The notes under the pieces were generated by a model, which worked only from the letters and a program-made list of their open reading frames with translations, was not told the DNA's origin and did no database searches. The translations under genes and the position numbers were made by a program. From positions 1 to 51,890 of the forward strand of contig NZ_JAUYGL010000175.1 of NCBI RefSeq assembly GCF_030689745.1: a stretch of 51,890 nt of DNA, read 5' to 3'. Position 1 is the first letter of the stretch, and each line of letters begins with the position of its first letter. Positions 1 to 8,520 of the stretch are shown in pieces. The stretch comes from Devosia sp. GTDB lineage: Bacteria; Pseudomonadota; Alphaproteobacteria; Rhizobiales; Devosiaceae.

Positions 1-119
1 CCGTCGCGTTCCGGGCAGCGCTCGATCTGGCGCTGCATGGGGCCGATCAGCCCTGCGGCTATACCGAACCGCTGTTGCATGCCGCTCGCCGCAAGGTCAA
101 GGCGCGCGACGCCCACTAG
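1..119 (+). CDS. glcB: Malate synthase G, C-terminal end (partial)
   Basis: Only the last 38 codons are present, read from position 3 to the TAG at 117-119. The peptide contains [15 protein letters not shown], which matches the conserved C-terminus of malate synthase G (the Escherichia coli enzyme ends with a [18 protein letters not shown] sequence). The enzyme condenses glyoxylate and acetyl-CoA to malate in the cytoplasm as part of the glyoxylate bypass. The start and catalytic domain lie outside the window. The call rests on the tail motif recalled from the family. Confidence 0.75.
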   Translation, partial: VAFRAALDLALHGADQPCGYTEPLLHAARRKVKARDAH

Positions 120-177
120 AGCACGTCACCGCGTCGTTGAAGCGGCGAAAACGCTCAGGCCTTCGATGGGGTGCACT

Positions 178-199
178 GGTTGGCGGCAGGCCGCCGACC
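178..199. terminator. Hairpin between convergent glcB and ade
   Basis: A 10-bp stem (GGTTGGCGGC / GCCGCCGACC, one G-U pair) closes a 2-nt gap in the 88 bases between two convergent genes. No clear T-run follows on either strand, so termination is inferred from position and shape only. Confidence 0.35.
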
Positions 200-207
200 A
201 CATTTCC

Positions 208-1917
208 TCAGGATACGAAGTCGAACTTGTCAACGTCGAACAGGCCGCGATCGGTCATCTTGAGATGGGGGATAACCGGCAAGGCGAGGAACGCCACCTG
301 CAGGAAGGGCTCAGGCAGGACGCAGTCCAGCGCCAGTGCGGCAGCGCGCAGAATGTGCAGATCATGAGAAACGGTCTCGAACGGTTCCAGGCTCATCAGC
401 CCGGCCAGGGGTAGAGCCAGTTCGGCAGTTATCCTGCCGCCATCGGCCACTGCAAAGCCGCCGCCCAGTTCGATAAGGCGATTGACGGCGACTGCCATGT
501 CGTCGTCATTGGCACCAACCACGGTGATGTTGTGGCTGTCATGGCCGACAGAGGAGGCGATGGCGCCGCGCTTTAGGCCGAAGCCGGTGACGAAGCTGCG
601 GCCGATATTGCCGTTCTTGCCGTGCCGTTCAATCACCGCAAGCTTGATGACATCGGCGGTCAGATCGGGCTGCAGCCCGCGCTCGGTAGAGGCCAGGGTT
701 GCTTCCTCGCGGAAAGTCAGGATCAGGCCGGGGCGCACGCCGATCACCGGGGTGCTGTTCTGGCCGGGGCGGGGCTCGGTGATGAAGCTGTCGGCGGTGA
801 CCGGAGTGGCCTTCATCGACGTGAGGCCGACGGGCGCGACCGGCTGGCGGGCGTCGAACAGGGCCGGGACCACCAGGCGCCCAGCGGTGATCACGTCGGA
901 AACGCTGCAGTCTTCAAGGTTGTCGAGCAGGGCGATATCGGCGCGCCAGCCGGAGGCCAACAGGCCACGATCGGTGAGGCCGAAAATGCGGGCGGCCGAA
1001 TGGCTCGCGGCGCGGTAAACGTGGTGCAACGGCCGCCCCATGGCGATAAGGCGGCGGATGGAGCTATCCAGATGTCCCTCCTCGGCAATGTCGAGCGGGT
1101 TGCGGTCATCGGTGCACAGCGCCACGAAGCTGGAGCTGTTTTCGTCGAGGATTTCGGCGAGCGCCTTGAGATCCTTGGAGACCGAGCCTTCGCGGATCAG
1201 GATGGCCATGCCCTTGGCCAGCTTTTCGCGCGCTTCGGCGGCGCTGGTGGCTTCGTGATCGGTGCGGATCGCGGCAGCGAGATAGCCATTGAGCGCCGTG
1301 CCCAGCAGCAGCGGGGCGTGGCCATCGATATGGCCGCCCTGAAACGCCACCAGCTTGGCCAGAATGCCCGGATCGGCGTTCAGTACGCCGGGAAAGTTCA
1401 TCATTTCGGCCAGGCCAATGACCTTGGGATGGTTGCGGAATGGCTCGAGATCTTCGATTTCGAGCGCCGCGCCGGAGGTTTCAAAGCCGGTGGCGGGCAC
1501 GCAGGACGACAGGTTGATGCGCACATCCATCACCGTCTGCTCGGCGCTGTCGAGGAAGTAGCGGATACCTTCGGCGCCCAGCACATTGGCGATTTCGTGG
1601 GGATCGCAGATTACCGTGGTGACGCCATAGGGTAACACGCAGCGGTCAAATTCCAGCGGGGTGACCAGCGAGGATTCGATGTGCAAATGGGTGTCGATGA
1701 AGCCGGGCACCGCAAAGCGGCCGGCACCGTCAATGACGGTGTTGCCCTGATAGCTGGCATGGGTACCCACGATGCGATCGGCGACAATGGCGATGTCGGT
1801 GGTGGTTACTGCACCGGTGATGACGTCGAGCATCCGTACATTTTTGATCACAGTGTCGGCGGGGACCTTGCCCTGGCCAGCCATGATCATGCGGGTGAGA
1901 GTCTGGGCAGAAGTCAT
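208..1917 (-). CDS. ade: Adenine deaminase
   Basis: The 569-residue protein belongs to the amidohydrolase superfamily and should deaminate adenine to hypoxanthine with ammonia release (purine salvage, cytoplasm). The metal site HLHIES lies at residues 77-82, followed by CDPHEIAN and GHAP motifs typical of the AdeC group. Length fits the family. The ATG at 1917 is preferred over an upstream TTG at 2037 because an AGGA lies 7 nt before it and the extra 40 residues look unlike protein. It is divergent from the small membrane protein at 2036. Confidence 0.93.
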   Translation of the reverse strand: MTSAQTLTRMIMAGQGKVPADTVIKNVRMLDVITGAVTTTDIAIVADRIVGTHASYQGNTVIDGAGRFAVPGFIDTHLHIESSLVTPLEFDRCVLPYGVTTVICDPHEIANVLGAEGIRYFLDSAEQTVMDVRINLSSCVPATGFETSGAALEIEDLEPFRNHPKVIGLAEMMNFPGVLNADPGILAKLVAFQGGHIDGHAPLLLGTALNGYLAAAIRTDHEATSAAEAREKLAKGMAILIREGSVSKDLKALAEILDENSSSFVALCTDDRNPLDIAEEGHLDSSIRRLIAMGRPLHHVYRAASHSAARIFGLTDRGLLASGWRADIALLDNLEDCSVSDVITAGRLVVPALFDARQPVAPVGLTSMKATPVTADSFITEPRPGQNSTPVIGVRPGLILTFREEATLASTERGLQPDLTADVIKLAVIERHGKNGNIGRSFVTGFGLKRGAIASSVGHDSHNITVVGANDDDMAVAVNRLIELGGGFAVADGGRITAELALPLAGLMSLEPFETVSHDLHILRAAALALDCVLPEPFLQVAFLALPVIPHLKMTDRGLFDVDKFDFVS

Positions 1918-2035
1918 CAAACATTCCTGGGTCTGGGAGGCGACGAGGGTCGACGCATCCGGGCGATAGGTCAAGCTGGTACTGGAACCGTGTGGGCCGG
2001 CGCACGTTGCAAATAAGAGTTTAACGGAGTGCAGC

Positions 2036-2194
2036 ATGGAAACCTATGATCCCCACAAAACCGATACCGATGTGCGCCAGGCCAACCCGCGCAAAATGAA
2101 CCTGCGCGTCCTGATCAGTTCACTGATCGGGATCGTTGTGCTCTTCGCTGTGATCTATCTGGTCTATGCGATGACCCAATCGGGCGCGGCTTAG
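2036..2194 (+). CDS. Small single-pass membrane protein, unknown function
   Basis: A 52-residue frame starts at an ATG preceded by GGAG at a 7-nt spacing. A charged N-terminal half (about residues 1-23) is followed by one hydrophobic segment, about residues 24-46, rich in Leu, Ile and Val, and a short tail. It is transcribed divergently from ade with about 118 nt between starts. I do not recognise the family. The ribosome-binding site and clean topology support a real gene. Confidence 0.68.
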   Translation: METYDPHKTDTDVRQANPRKMNLRVLISSLIGIVVLFAVIYLVYAMTQSGAA

Positions 2195-2225
2195 CCACCA
2201 TGCGGCTGTTCAGGTTGGACGGAAC

Positions 2226-2470
2226 GGCTCTGACTTTGGTGGGCCGGCGGCGGGGCGTGAGCAGGTGGCCCGCGAGGTGGCCACTGTGTTGCGCAATACG
2301 CCGATGATCAGCCGGAAATCCTATATTGTACCCTGCCTGTTCAAACTGTTCAACGATGGCAAGCTCAAGTCGCTATGGGAGACCTCTGGCGCAAACCGGC
2401 GTGGACTACTGGCCCGCGAAAAGGCGCCTGGGGGCGGCACTGGTGGCGATCGGTTGGCCGACAGCGCGAC
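2226..2470 (+). pseudogene. Remnant of DNA topoisomerase IB C-terminus
   Basis: The frame through 2265 encodes REVATVLRNTP, then RKSYIVP, then FNDGKLKSLW. This resembles the C-terminus of bacterial type IB topoisomerases (REVA..L.NTP...RKSYIHP.....F.DG), in which the Tyr of the KSYI segment is the DNA-linking residue. There is no start codon in a sensible place, no upstream domain, and the reading appears to slip by +1 near 2420, after which RRLGAALVAI continues the family pattern. The 3' part runs up to the end of the GGDEF-EAL gene on the other strand. I infer a gene decayed from its 5' side. Confidence 0.6.
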
Positions 2471-2496
2471 ACGATTGTCTTGGAGCAGAAGAGACT

Positions 2497-4731
2497 TCAG
2501 GCGCTGGTGGGTGGACGACGACCTTGTCGACGGTTGAGGGCGGCGTTTTCGGGTGCCTTGAACATTGCGGTGATCTCGTCTGCGGACACGCCGGCCGAGA
2601 ACAGGAAGCCCTGCAAGGTGTTGCACCCCAACCTGCCGAGGATTGTTGCCTGTTCCTCGGTTTCGACGCCTTCGGCGGTAACCTCGAGCTCCATGGCGTG
2701 CGCCAGGGTGACGATGGCATCGGTGATTGCTACCGAGACATGCCCATCGGCCAGTTGGCTGACAAAGGAGCGGTCGATCTTGATGCGGTCAACAGGATAG
2801 CGCTTGAGGTAGCTCAGCGACGAGTATCCAGTGCCAAAGTCATCAAGGGCGATCTGAATGCCCGCGGTGCGGAAGGCCCGCAGGTTCTGCGCCGAGATGT
2901 GTTCTTCATCGAGCAGGATGGATTCGGTGATCTCAAGCTCAAGATCAACAGCCCGCATCCCCGTCTGATGAAGAATGTCAAAGACCAGATTGGCGAAACG
3001 CGGGTTGCGCAGCTGCATTGGTGAAACATTGACTGCAATTGTGCGCCCGGGAACTGTGGCGCCCAATTGACAGGCGCGGCGCAAGACGAACTCGCCCAGA
3101 ACTTCGATGAGGCCGGTGCTTTCTGCGACCGAGATAAAGCGTCCGGGGGCGATCTGACCGTATTTTGGATGATGCCAGCGCACCAGAGCTTCAGCGCCAA
3201 TGACCTTGCGGGATGACTGGTCGATCAGCGGTTGAAATACCACCGACAGTTGATCGTCGCGGCCGAGAGCTTCGCGCAGTTCGCCCTCGATGGTGTGCTG
3301 CAACTGCAGCAGCTCGTTCATGTGCTCCTCGTAGACCACCGCACGATTGCGCCCACCGGCCTTGGCTTCGTAGAGCGCGATATCGGCCTTGCGAAACAAC
3401 TCGCTGGGCTCGGCATCGTCGCCCCGCGCCAGGACGATGCCGATGCTGGCGCCGACATGGGCCTTGGCGCGGTTTAAGAGGAACGGACGACCAATCGCCT
3501 CGATGGCGCGGGCCGAGAGCGCCAATACATCGTCAAGTTCGTCATGATTGACGGTCAGAATGGCAAATTCGTCCCCGCCCAAGCGGGCGATTATCGCATC
3601 CGCGCGAAACACGGTGCGGAGCCGGTCGCTCACCGCGCCGATCAGTTCGTCGCCAACCTGGTGGCCCAATGTGTCGTTGACCTGCTTGAAGCGATCGAGA
3701 TCGAGCATGAATAGCGTCAGCTGTGTATTCCGTTTGTAGCTGTCGGCTATCGCCGCGGCCAGTTTGACGTCAAATCCCATGCGGTTGGGCAGATTCGTCA
3801 GCTTGTCGTGCATAGCTTGATGCTCGACCAGTTGATGCTCCGCTTCGAGCGCGATAGCGGTGCCGCGCAACCGCCGGAGCAACAGGAAAGCCAGAAAAGC
3901 GCCGATGGTGAATACGATGGCCAGGGCCGGCGCGGTCTGACGCAGCATCAATGTGCCTGGATGGTCACTATCCCATTCAAAAAAACCAATAAAGCGTCCA
4001 GTAGCGTTCTCAATGGGATGGGCCGCGCCGCTCGGGTCGTTGCTCTCGACCAGCGAGAAGCGGCCATTCTCGATCAGATACTCACCATTGATTTTGTCAG
4101 CGGCAGCTTCGTCGAGGAATTCCAGGGCCAGCACCACCGACTCGGCGCCCTTGAGTTGGGGCAGCGCACCAGAGTGGGTGACAATAGGCATGGCCGCAAC
4201 CATGGCAGGTTGCCCCGCGATGATAGCAAGATCAGTCAAACCGACAGGCGTGGACATGCCGGGCGGCAAATGGGTCGGGGGGAATGATCGGAGTCGCCCG
4301 AGAAATGGCGCAAACACGGTCGTCAGCTCGGGGTGCTCTGCAGGCTCCAGTGAGACGCCAGCATCCATCAGGTAGATCGGCACCGCATCTTTGTCGAAAA
4401 TGGCAATGCGATCAATCCGGTAGAAGTCGTACATCCAGACGCCCAGATTGTCCGCGATCCAGTCGAAATTGATTCTGAATTGGGTATTGACGACGGCGTC
4501 GTCCCAGACAGCGACGCTTTCGAGCTGTTGTAGCAGGCTTTTCTGGCGGCCATCGATGATGTGGGTGACCAAGGTGCGCTGCCGCTCTACGGCGCGCTGG
4601 TCGATATTGGTCGTGACCCAGACGATAAAAGCCAGGAATGAGGCGGCCGTAATGACCAACGCCAACACTACTGACAGTAGCATGGCGAGGGAGGACTGCC
4701 GGCGGTTGGTTTTCGGCGGCGTGTCGGGCAT
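2497..4731 (-). CDS. Membrane GGDEF-EAL cyclic-di-GMP protein with periplasmic sensor
   Basis: The 744-residue protein has a membrane segment at about 17-39, a periplasmic region to about 265 that resembles CHASE4, a second membrane segment at about 267-287, a GGDEF domain (intact GGDEF at 385-389) and an EAL domain (EAL at 514-516, with DDFGTGYSSL further on). Both catalytic signatures are intact, so synthesis and breakdown of cyclic di-GMP are both possible. The RxxD inhibitory site before GGDEF is not apparent (Phe where Arg is expected). The ATG at 4731 is chosen over the TTG just before it; no strong ribosome-binding site is visible. Confidence 0.94.
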   Translation of the reverse strand: MPDTPPKTNRRQSSLAMLLSVVLALVITAASFLAFIVWVTTNIDQRAVERQRTLVTHIIDGRQKSLLQQLESVAVWDDAVVNTQFRINFDWIADNLGVWMYDFYRIDRIAIFDKDAVPIYLMDAGVSLEPAEHPELTTVFAPFLGRLRSFPPTHLPPGMSTPVGLTDLAIIAGQPAMVAAMPIVTHSGALPQLKGAESVVLALEFLDEAAADKINGEYLIENGRFSLVESNDPSGAAHPIENATGRFIGFFEWDSDHPGTLMLRQTAPALAIVFTIGAFLAFLLLRRLRGTAIALEAEHQLVEHQAMHDKLTNLPNRMGFDVKLAAAIADSYKRNTQLTLFMLDLDRFKQVNDTLGHQVGDELIGAVSDRLRTVFRADAIIARLGGDEFAILTVNHDELDDVLALSARAIEAIGRPFLLNRAKAHVGASIGIVLARGDDAEPSELFRKADIALYEAKAGGRNRAVVYEEHMNELLQLQHTIEGELREALGRDDQLSVVFQPLIDQSSRKVIGAEALVRWHHPKYGQIAPGRFISVAESTGLIEVLGEFVLRRACQLGATVPGRTIAVNVSPMQLRNPRFANLVFDILHQTGMRAVDLELEITESILLDEEHISAQNLRAFRTAGIQIALDDFGTGYSSLSYLKRYPVDRIKIDRSFVSQLADGHVSVAITDAIVTLAHAMELEVTAEGVETEEQATILGRLGCNTLQGFLFSAGVSADEITAMFKAPENAALNRRQGRRPPTSA

Positions 4732-4823
4732 CAAATATCGGTAAAGGACGCTGGGGCCTCGATATTAGCGCTTCTGAGATTGCCGACTAGTTACCAGATT
4801 GAGATTTCTGGTGTTTTTGCTGG

Positions 4824-6041
4824 TCAGCCATTTTCCTTGAACAGGACTTCGCGATCCTGGGTGAAGTTGGCGAGCAGCGGCAGGCAGGCACCGCCAATTT
4901 CGCGCGCCCCAAAGCCAATGGTACCTTCAGCGATGGTGAACGGGGCCAGTCCTTGCAGGTCAAAGCCGAGCGTGGCTTCGCGTGTGGCCTGGACCAGGGA
5001 CTGGCGTATGCCGGCCGGAAAAGCGCCATCGATCACTATCGTGCGGAAATCGATGATGGATACCGCGCTGATGGCCGCAAGAGCCAGGCTTTGGGCGGCA
5101 TCGGCGATCCACTCATCAAGCAGTGGACCAATTTCACCCCAATCGCCGGGGTCGCGCCACAAGGTGCTCGGGTCCTGACCGGCAGCGGTCAGCCTGTCGG
5201 CAAGAACATAGATCGACGCACTGCGTAGTAGCTGCTGAAATCCCCCGGAAGGAGCTGGTACCGGCAGGGGGCCGATGGCGCCGCCATAGCCGGTGCGCCC
5301 GGGAAACAGATGACTATTGAGCACCACGCCACCGCCAATGAAAGAACCGAGAAAGATGTAGAGAAAGTCCTCGCCGTGCTGACCATTGCCCAGCACCAGT
5401 TCGGCGGCGCAGGCTGCCGTGCCGTCATTGTGGAAATAGACCGGCCATGGAATGATCGCTGCGATTTCGGCGCGAATATCGGCTTGTCGCCAGGCGGCAA
5501 GAACATCGGCCGGTGCGCCCAGCTGGGACTCCCAGTTCCACAGCTCGAAGGGCGAGGCGATACCGAAGCCTGCGATGCGTTGGCGCTCTGCTGGGCTCAG
5601 CCCGGCAGTCAGCTCGTCAATGCCTCGGCGGGTCAAGTCCAGCATGATCTGTGGCGTCGGATAGGGGTGAGGCTGGTGGATGCGGCCCCGCACGGTACCC
5701 GCAAAATCCATCAATACGATATCGGAACTGCGTCGGCCGATCTTGAGCCCGAGGAAGAAGGCACCGCCTGGATTGAGTGCATAGGGAACCAGAGGTTGGC
5801 CCACCTTGCCACGCAGGGGATTGAGGCGAAGCAGAATACCATCAGCTTCCAACGCGTTTACGATGGTGGAAATGGTCTGCGGTGACAGGCCAGTGCGCCG
5901 GGCAATGTCAGCCTTGGGCAGACTGCCGTGGCGGCGCACCAAAGACAGCACCAAGCGTTCATTGTAGAGGCGCACGCCAGTCTGGTTGGTGCCGCGACTG
6001 AGTTGGTCCGAGCCTGCGGCTCGCCTGCCTGAACTCACCAT
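4824..6041 (-). CDS. ROK-family transcriptional regulator of the adjacent sugar locus
   Basis: The 405-residue protein has an N-terminal winged helix (about residues 25-85, containing DIARRTGLSPQTIS) followed by a ROK sugar-kinase-like fold. The usual zinc motif CxCGxxGCxE is missing; the corresponding stretch reads AIGPLPVPAPSGGFQQLL, a form I associate with rhizobial ROK regulators next to frc-type operons. The ATG at 6041 has AAGG 9 nt upstream; a TTG six bases earlier is less likely. It is divergent from the frcBCA-like operon, so control of that operon by sugar-relieved repression is likely but inferred. Confidence 0.9.
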   Translation of the reverse strand: MVSSGRRAAGSDQLSRGTNQTGVRLYNERLVLSLVRRHGSLPKADIARRTGLSPQTISTIVNALEADGILLRLNPLRGKVGQPLVPYALNPGGAFFLGLKIGRRSSDIVLMDFAGTVRGRIHQPHPYPTPQIMLDLTRRGIDELTAGLSPAERQRIAGFGIASPFELWNWESQLGAPADVLAAWRQADIRAEIAAIIPWPVYFHNDGTAACAAELVLGNGQHGEDFLYIFLGSFIGGGVVLNSHLFPGRTGYGGAIGPLPVPAPSGGFQQLLRSASIYVLADRLTAAGQDPSTLWRDPGDWGEIGPLLDEWIADAAQSLALAAISAVSIIDFRTIVIDGAFPAGIRQSLVQATREATLGFDLQGLAPFTIAEGTIGFGAREIGGACLPLLANFTQDREVLFKENG

Positions 6042-6181
6042 CGACAATGGCCTTATGTTAACATTTGCAAGTTGTTGTCCTGCGGCTTTAGGCCGGATTA
6101 CCCGTCAAATTGCAATCGTTTGCTTGGGTGTGATGGAAGTCGAAGCCCCATCAAAAGGCCACGCATCCCGTACTGTCAATT

Positions 6182-6206
6182 AATAAATCACTTGGAATAA
6201 CTTATT
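6182..6206. promoter_or_regulatory. AT-rich inverted repeat, candidate ROK operator
   Basis: AATAA and TTATT face each other at the ends of a 25-bp AT-rich stretch, with further partial symmetry inside (about 14 of 24 positions). It overlaps the -35 box of the rightward promoter and lies between the repressor and the transport operon. ROK repressors commonly bind such AT-rich palindromes. Assignment is inferred from position. Confidence 0.35.
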
Positions 6207-6233
6207 GACACGCCCGGTCAGTTCCACTGATAT
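6205..6233 (+). promoter_or_regulatory. Sigma-70-type promoter of the frcBCA-like operon
   Basis: TTGACA at 6205-6210 is followed by a 17-nt spacer and TGATAT at 6228-6233. This gives a leader of about 100 nt before the ATG at 6344. The -35 hexamer is a perfect consensus; the -10 is moderate. Confidence 0.5.
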
Positions 6234-6343
6234 GGAGGCCGGAGAGCAGGTAGCACGGGAGCGCTGAACCAGTTCTCCTGATGGTCGACGGACGGGTGAA
6301 CACCGATCGGGGCCTGCGAACATTCATTGGGAGGAGTAGATCG

Positions 6344-7369
6344 ATGGGTAAGTTATTGAAGGTCGCGGCCGCCGGAGCCGTGATGCTGGGTCTGATGTGC
6401 GGCACTGCCGCTTATGCCCAGGAGGTGGTGGGCCTCATCACCAAGACAGAAGGCAATCCCTTCTTCGTCAAGATGCGCGAAGGCGCCCAGGCCAAGGCCG
6501 ACGAACTGGGGCTGGATCTGCGCACCTTTGCCGGCAAGTTTGATGGCGATAATGACAGCCAGATCGCGGCCATCGAAAACCTCATTGCTGCTGGCGCCAA
6601 GGGTTTTGCGATTGTGCCATCGGATTCTGCGGCCATTGTGCCCACCATCCAGCAGGCCCGCGACGCCGGACTGCTGGTGATCGTGCTCGATACCCCGCTT
6701 GATCCGATCGACGCGGCGGATGTGACCTTTGCCACCGACAACCGCCAGGCCGGCCGGCTGATCGGGCAGTGGGCGGCCGGAACCTTGGGTGCGGAAGCAG
6801 CCAATGCCAAGATCGCCATGCTCGACCTGGCCGTGAACCAGCCGACTGTCGACTATTTGCGCGACCAGGGCTTCATGGAAGGGTTTGGCATCGATGTGAA
6901 GGATCCCAACCGCTATGGCGACGAGGACGATGCGCGCATTTGCGGCCATGAAGTGACAGGCGGCGCCGAGGATGGCGGCCGTACCGCTATGGAAACCCTG
7001 CTGCAGAAATGCCCGGATGTTAACGTCGTCTATACGATCAACGAGCCCGCCGCCGCCGGCGCCTATGAGGCGCTCAAGGCGATCGGCAAGGATGACGGCT
7101 CGGTGCTTATCGTCTCGGTTGATGGCGGCTGCCCCGGCGTTGCCAATATCAAGGATGGTGTCATCGGCGCCACCAGTCAGCAGTATCCTTTGCTGATGGC
7201 GTCAATGGCCATGGAGGCCATCAAGACATTCGTCGACACGGGTGAAAAGCCCGCGGTCACCGAAGGCCTCGATTTCTTCGACACCGGCGCGCAGCTTGTC
7301 ACCGACGCACCGGTTGCCGGCGTCGAATCGATCGATACCACCAAGGGGGCTGAGCTCTGCTGGGGCTGA
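6344..7369 (+). CDS. frcB: Sugar ABC transporter substrate-binding protein, FrcB type
   Basis: The 341-residue protein has a Sec signal peptide with probable cleavage after AYA (about residue 25), then a type I periplasmic-binding fold: [15 protein letters not shown] at the start of the mature protein, VIVLDTPL, and [12 protein letters not shown]. The order binding protein, permease, single-domain ATPase matches the fructose/mannose/ribose importer FrcBCA of Sinorhizobium. The ATG at 6344 has GGAGG nearby; an upstream in-frame start at 6281 would bury the signal peptide. The exact substrate cannot be read from sequence; the dehydrogenases downstream suggest a sugar or polyol. Confidence 0.9.
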   Translation: MGKLLKVAAAGAVMLGLMCGTAAYAQEVVGLITKTEGNPFFVKMREGAQAKADELGLDLRTFAGKFDGDNDSQIAAIENLIAAGAKGFAIVPSDSAAIVPTIQQARDAGLLVIVLDTPLDPIDAADVTFATDNRQAGRLIGQWAAGTLGAEAANAKIAMLDLAVNQPTVDYLRDQGFMEGFGIDVKDPNRYGDEDDARICGHEVTGGAEDGGRTAMETLLQKCPDVNVVYTINEPAAAGAYEALKAIGKDDGSVLIVSVDGGCPGVANIKDGVIGATSQQYPLLMASMAMEAIKTFVDTGEKPAVTEGLDFFDTGAQLVTDAPVAGVESIDTTKGAELCWG

Positions 7370-7386
7370 ACCACGCTTGCAGATCA

Positions 7387-7409
7387 GTGGGCCGCCATTG
7401 GCGGCCCAC
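7387..7409 (+). other. Perfect intergenic hairpin between frcB and frcC
   Basis: A perfect 10-bp stem (GTGGGCCGCC / GGCGGCCCAC) with a 3-nt loop ATT lies 17 nt after the frcB stop. No T-run follows. Hairpins at this position in binding-protein operons typically protect the upstream mRNA or partly stop transcription, giving more binding protein than permease. That role is inferred here. Confidence 0.6.
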
Positions 7410-7443
7410 CACCGATGGATATTGACCCTGGGGAGGGGTGTTG

Positions 7444-8520
7444 ATGAGTGACGATGCAGCCGGTTCGGCGACTGCGGAACATGGCCTGACGGGCGCCGCG
7501 CAGACCGTCGCCAGTTTTGACACGGAGAGACCGGGCCTGATCCGGCGGATACAGGCCTTCCTGCACACCTACCCGACCGCGATTCCCTTTATCGTTCTGA
7601 TCGTCGGGATCGCCATCTTCTCGTTTGCGGCGGGTTCCAAGTTCTTTGCCCCGTTCAACCTGTCGCTGGTCTTGCAGCAGGTCACGATTATCGGCGTACT
7701 CGGTATCGCCCAGACGCTGATTATCCTGACCGCCGGCATCGATCTGTCGGTTGGCGCCATCATGATCTTGTCCTCCATCGTGATGGGTCGACTGTCGGTC
7801 GTTGCCGGCGTCCCGGTGGAAATTGCCTTTGTCATGGGACTTGCCACCGGTGTGCTCTGTGGATTCATCAACGGGGTGCTGGTCGCGCGCATCAAGTTGC
7901 CGCCCTTCATCGTGACACTGGGCACCTGGTCGATCTACGGGTCGATGATCATCTTCATCTCCAACTCCGAGACCATCCGTAGCCAGGACATCGCCGCGAT
8001 TGCCCCGATGCTGCAGTGGATGGGGGCGCGCGTGGCGCTGGGGGGAGGGGCGATCCTGACCATTGGCTCCATGGTGATGCTGCTGATTGCGGCGGGTGTC
8101 TGGTATGTGCTCAACCGCACCGCGTTTGGCCGCCATATCTACGCCACCGGAGATGACCCGGAATCGGCCCGGCTGGCTGGCATCAACACCACCTGGACGC
8201 TGATTGGCGTCTACACGTTGGCCGGGCTGATTTGCGCACTGGCCAGCTGGGTGCTGATCGGGCGCGTCGGGGCGGTGTCGCCGCTGGGCAGCCAGACCGC
8301 CAACCTGGATTCGATCACTGCCGTGGTGATCGGCGGCACGTCGCTGTTCGGTGGCCGCGGTTCGATTGTCGGCACGCTGTTGGGTGCGCTGATCGTTGGC
8401 ATGTTCCGCAATGGCCTGGCTCTCTCGGGTGTCGATGTGTTGTGGCAGGAATTTGCGGTGGGGGCGCTCATCATCATTGCTGTCACCACCGATCAGTGGA
8501 TCAGAAGGATCTCGGCATGA
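7444..8520 (+). CDS. frcC: Sugar ABC transporter permease, FrcC type
   Basis: The 358-residue inner-membrane protein has about ten hydrophobic segments and family motifs of the ribose/fructose permeases: LTAGIDLSVGA, LPPFIVTLGT, and GGTSLFGGRGS. The ATG at 7444 follows GGGAGGGG; GTG and TTG codons directly before it are in frame but too close to that site. The stop overlaps the start of the ATPase gene (ATGA), indicating translational coupling. Confidence 0.92.
   Translation: MSDDAAGSATAEHGLTGAAQTVASFDTERPGLIRRIQAFLHTYPTAIPFIVLIVGIAIFSFAAGSKFFAPFNLSLVLQQVTIIGVLGIAQTLIILTAGIDLSVGAIMILSSIVMGRLSVVAGVPVEIAFVMGLATGVLCGFINGVLVARIKLPPFIVTLGTWSIYGSMIIFISNSETIRSQDIAAIAPMLQWMGARVALGGGAILTIGSMVMLLIAAGVWYVLNRTAFGRHIYATGDDPESARLAGINTTWTLIGVYTLAGLICALASWVLIGRVGAVSPLGSQTANLDSITAVVIGGTSLFGGRGSIVGTLLGALIVGMFRNGLALSGVDVLWQEFAVGALIIIAVTTDQWIRRISA

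Noticed and set aside
4793..4812. Hairpin ACCAGA/TCTGGT followed by GTTTTTG on the plus strand
   Set aside because: No plus-strand gene ends here; on the minus strand, where it follows the ROK gene, the T-run is missing. Kept out of the features.
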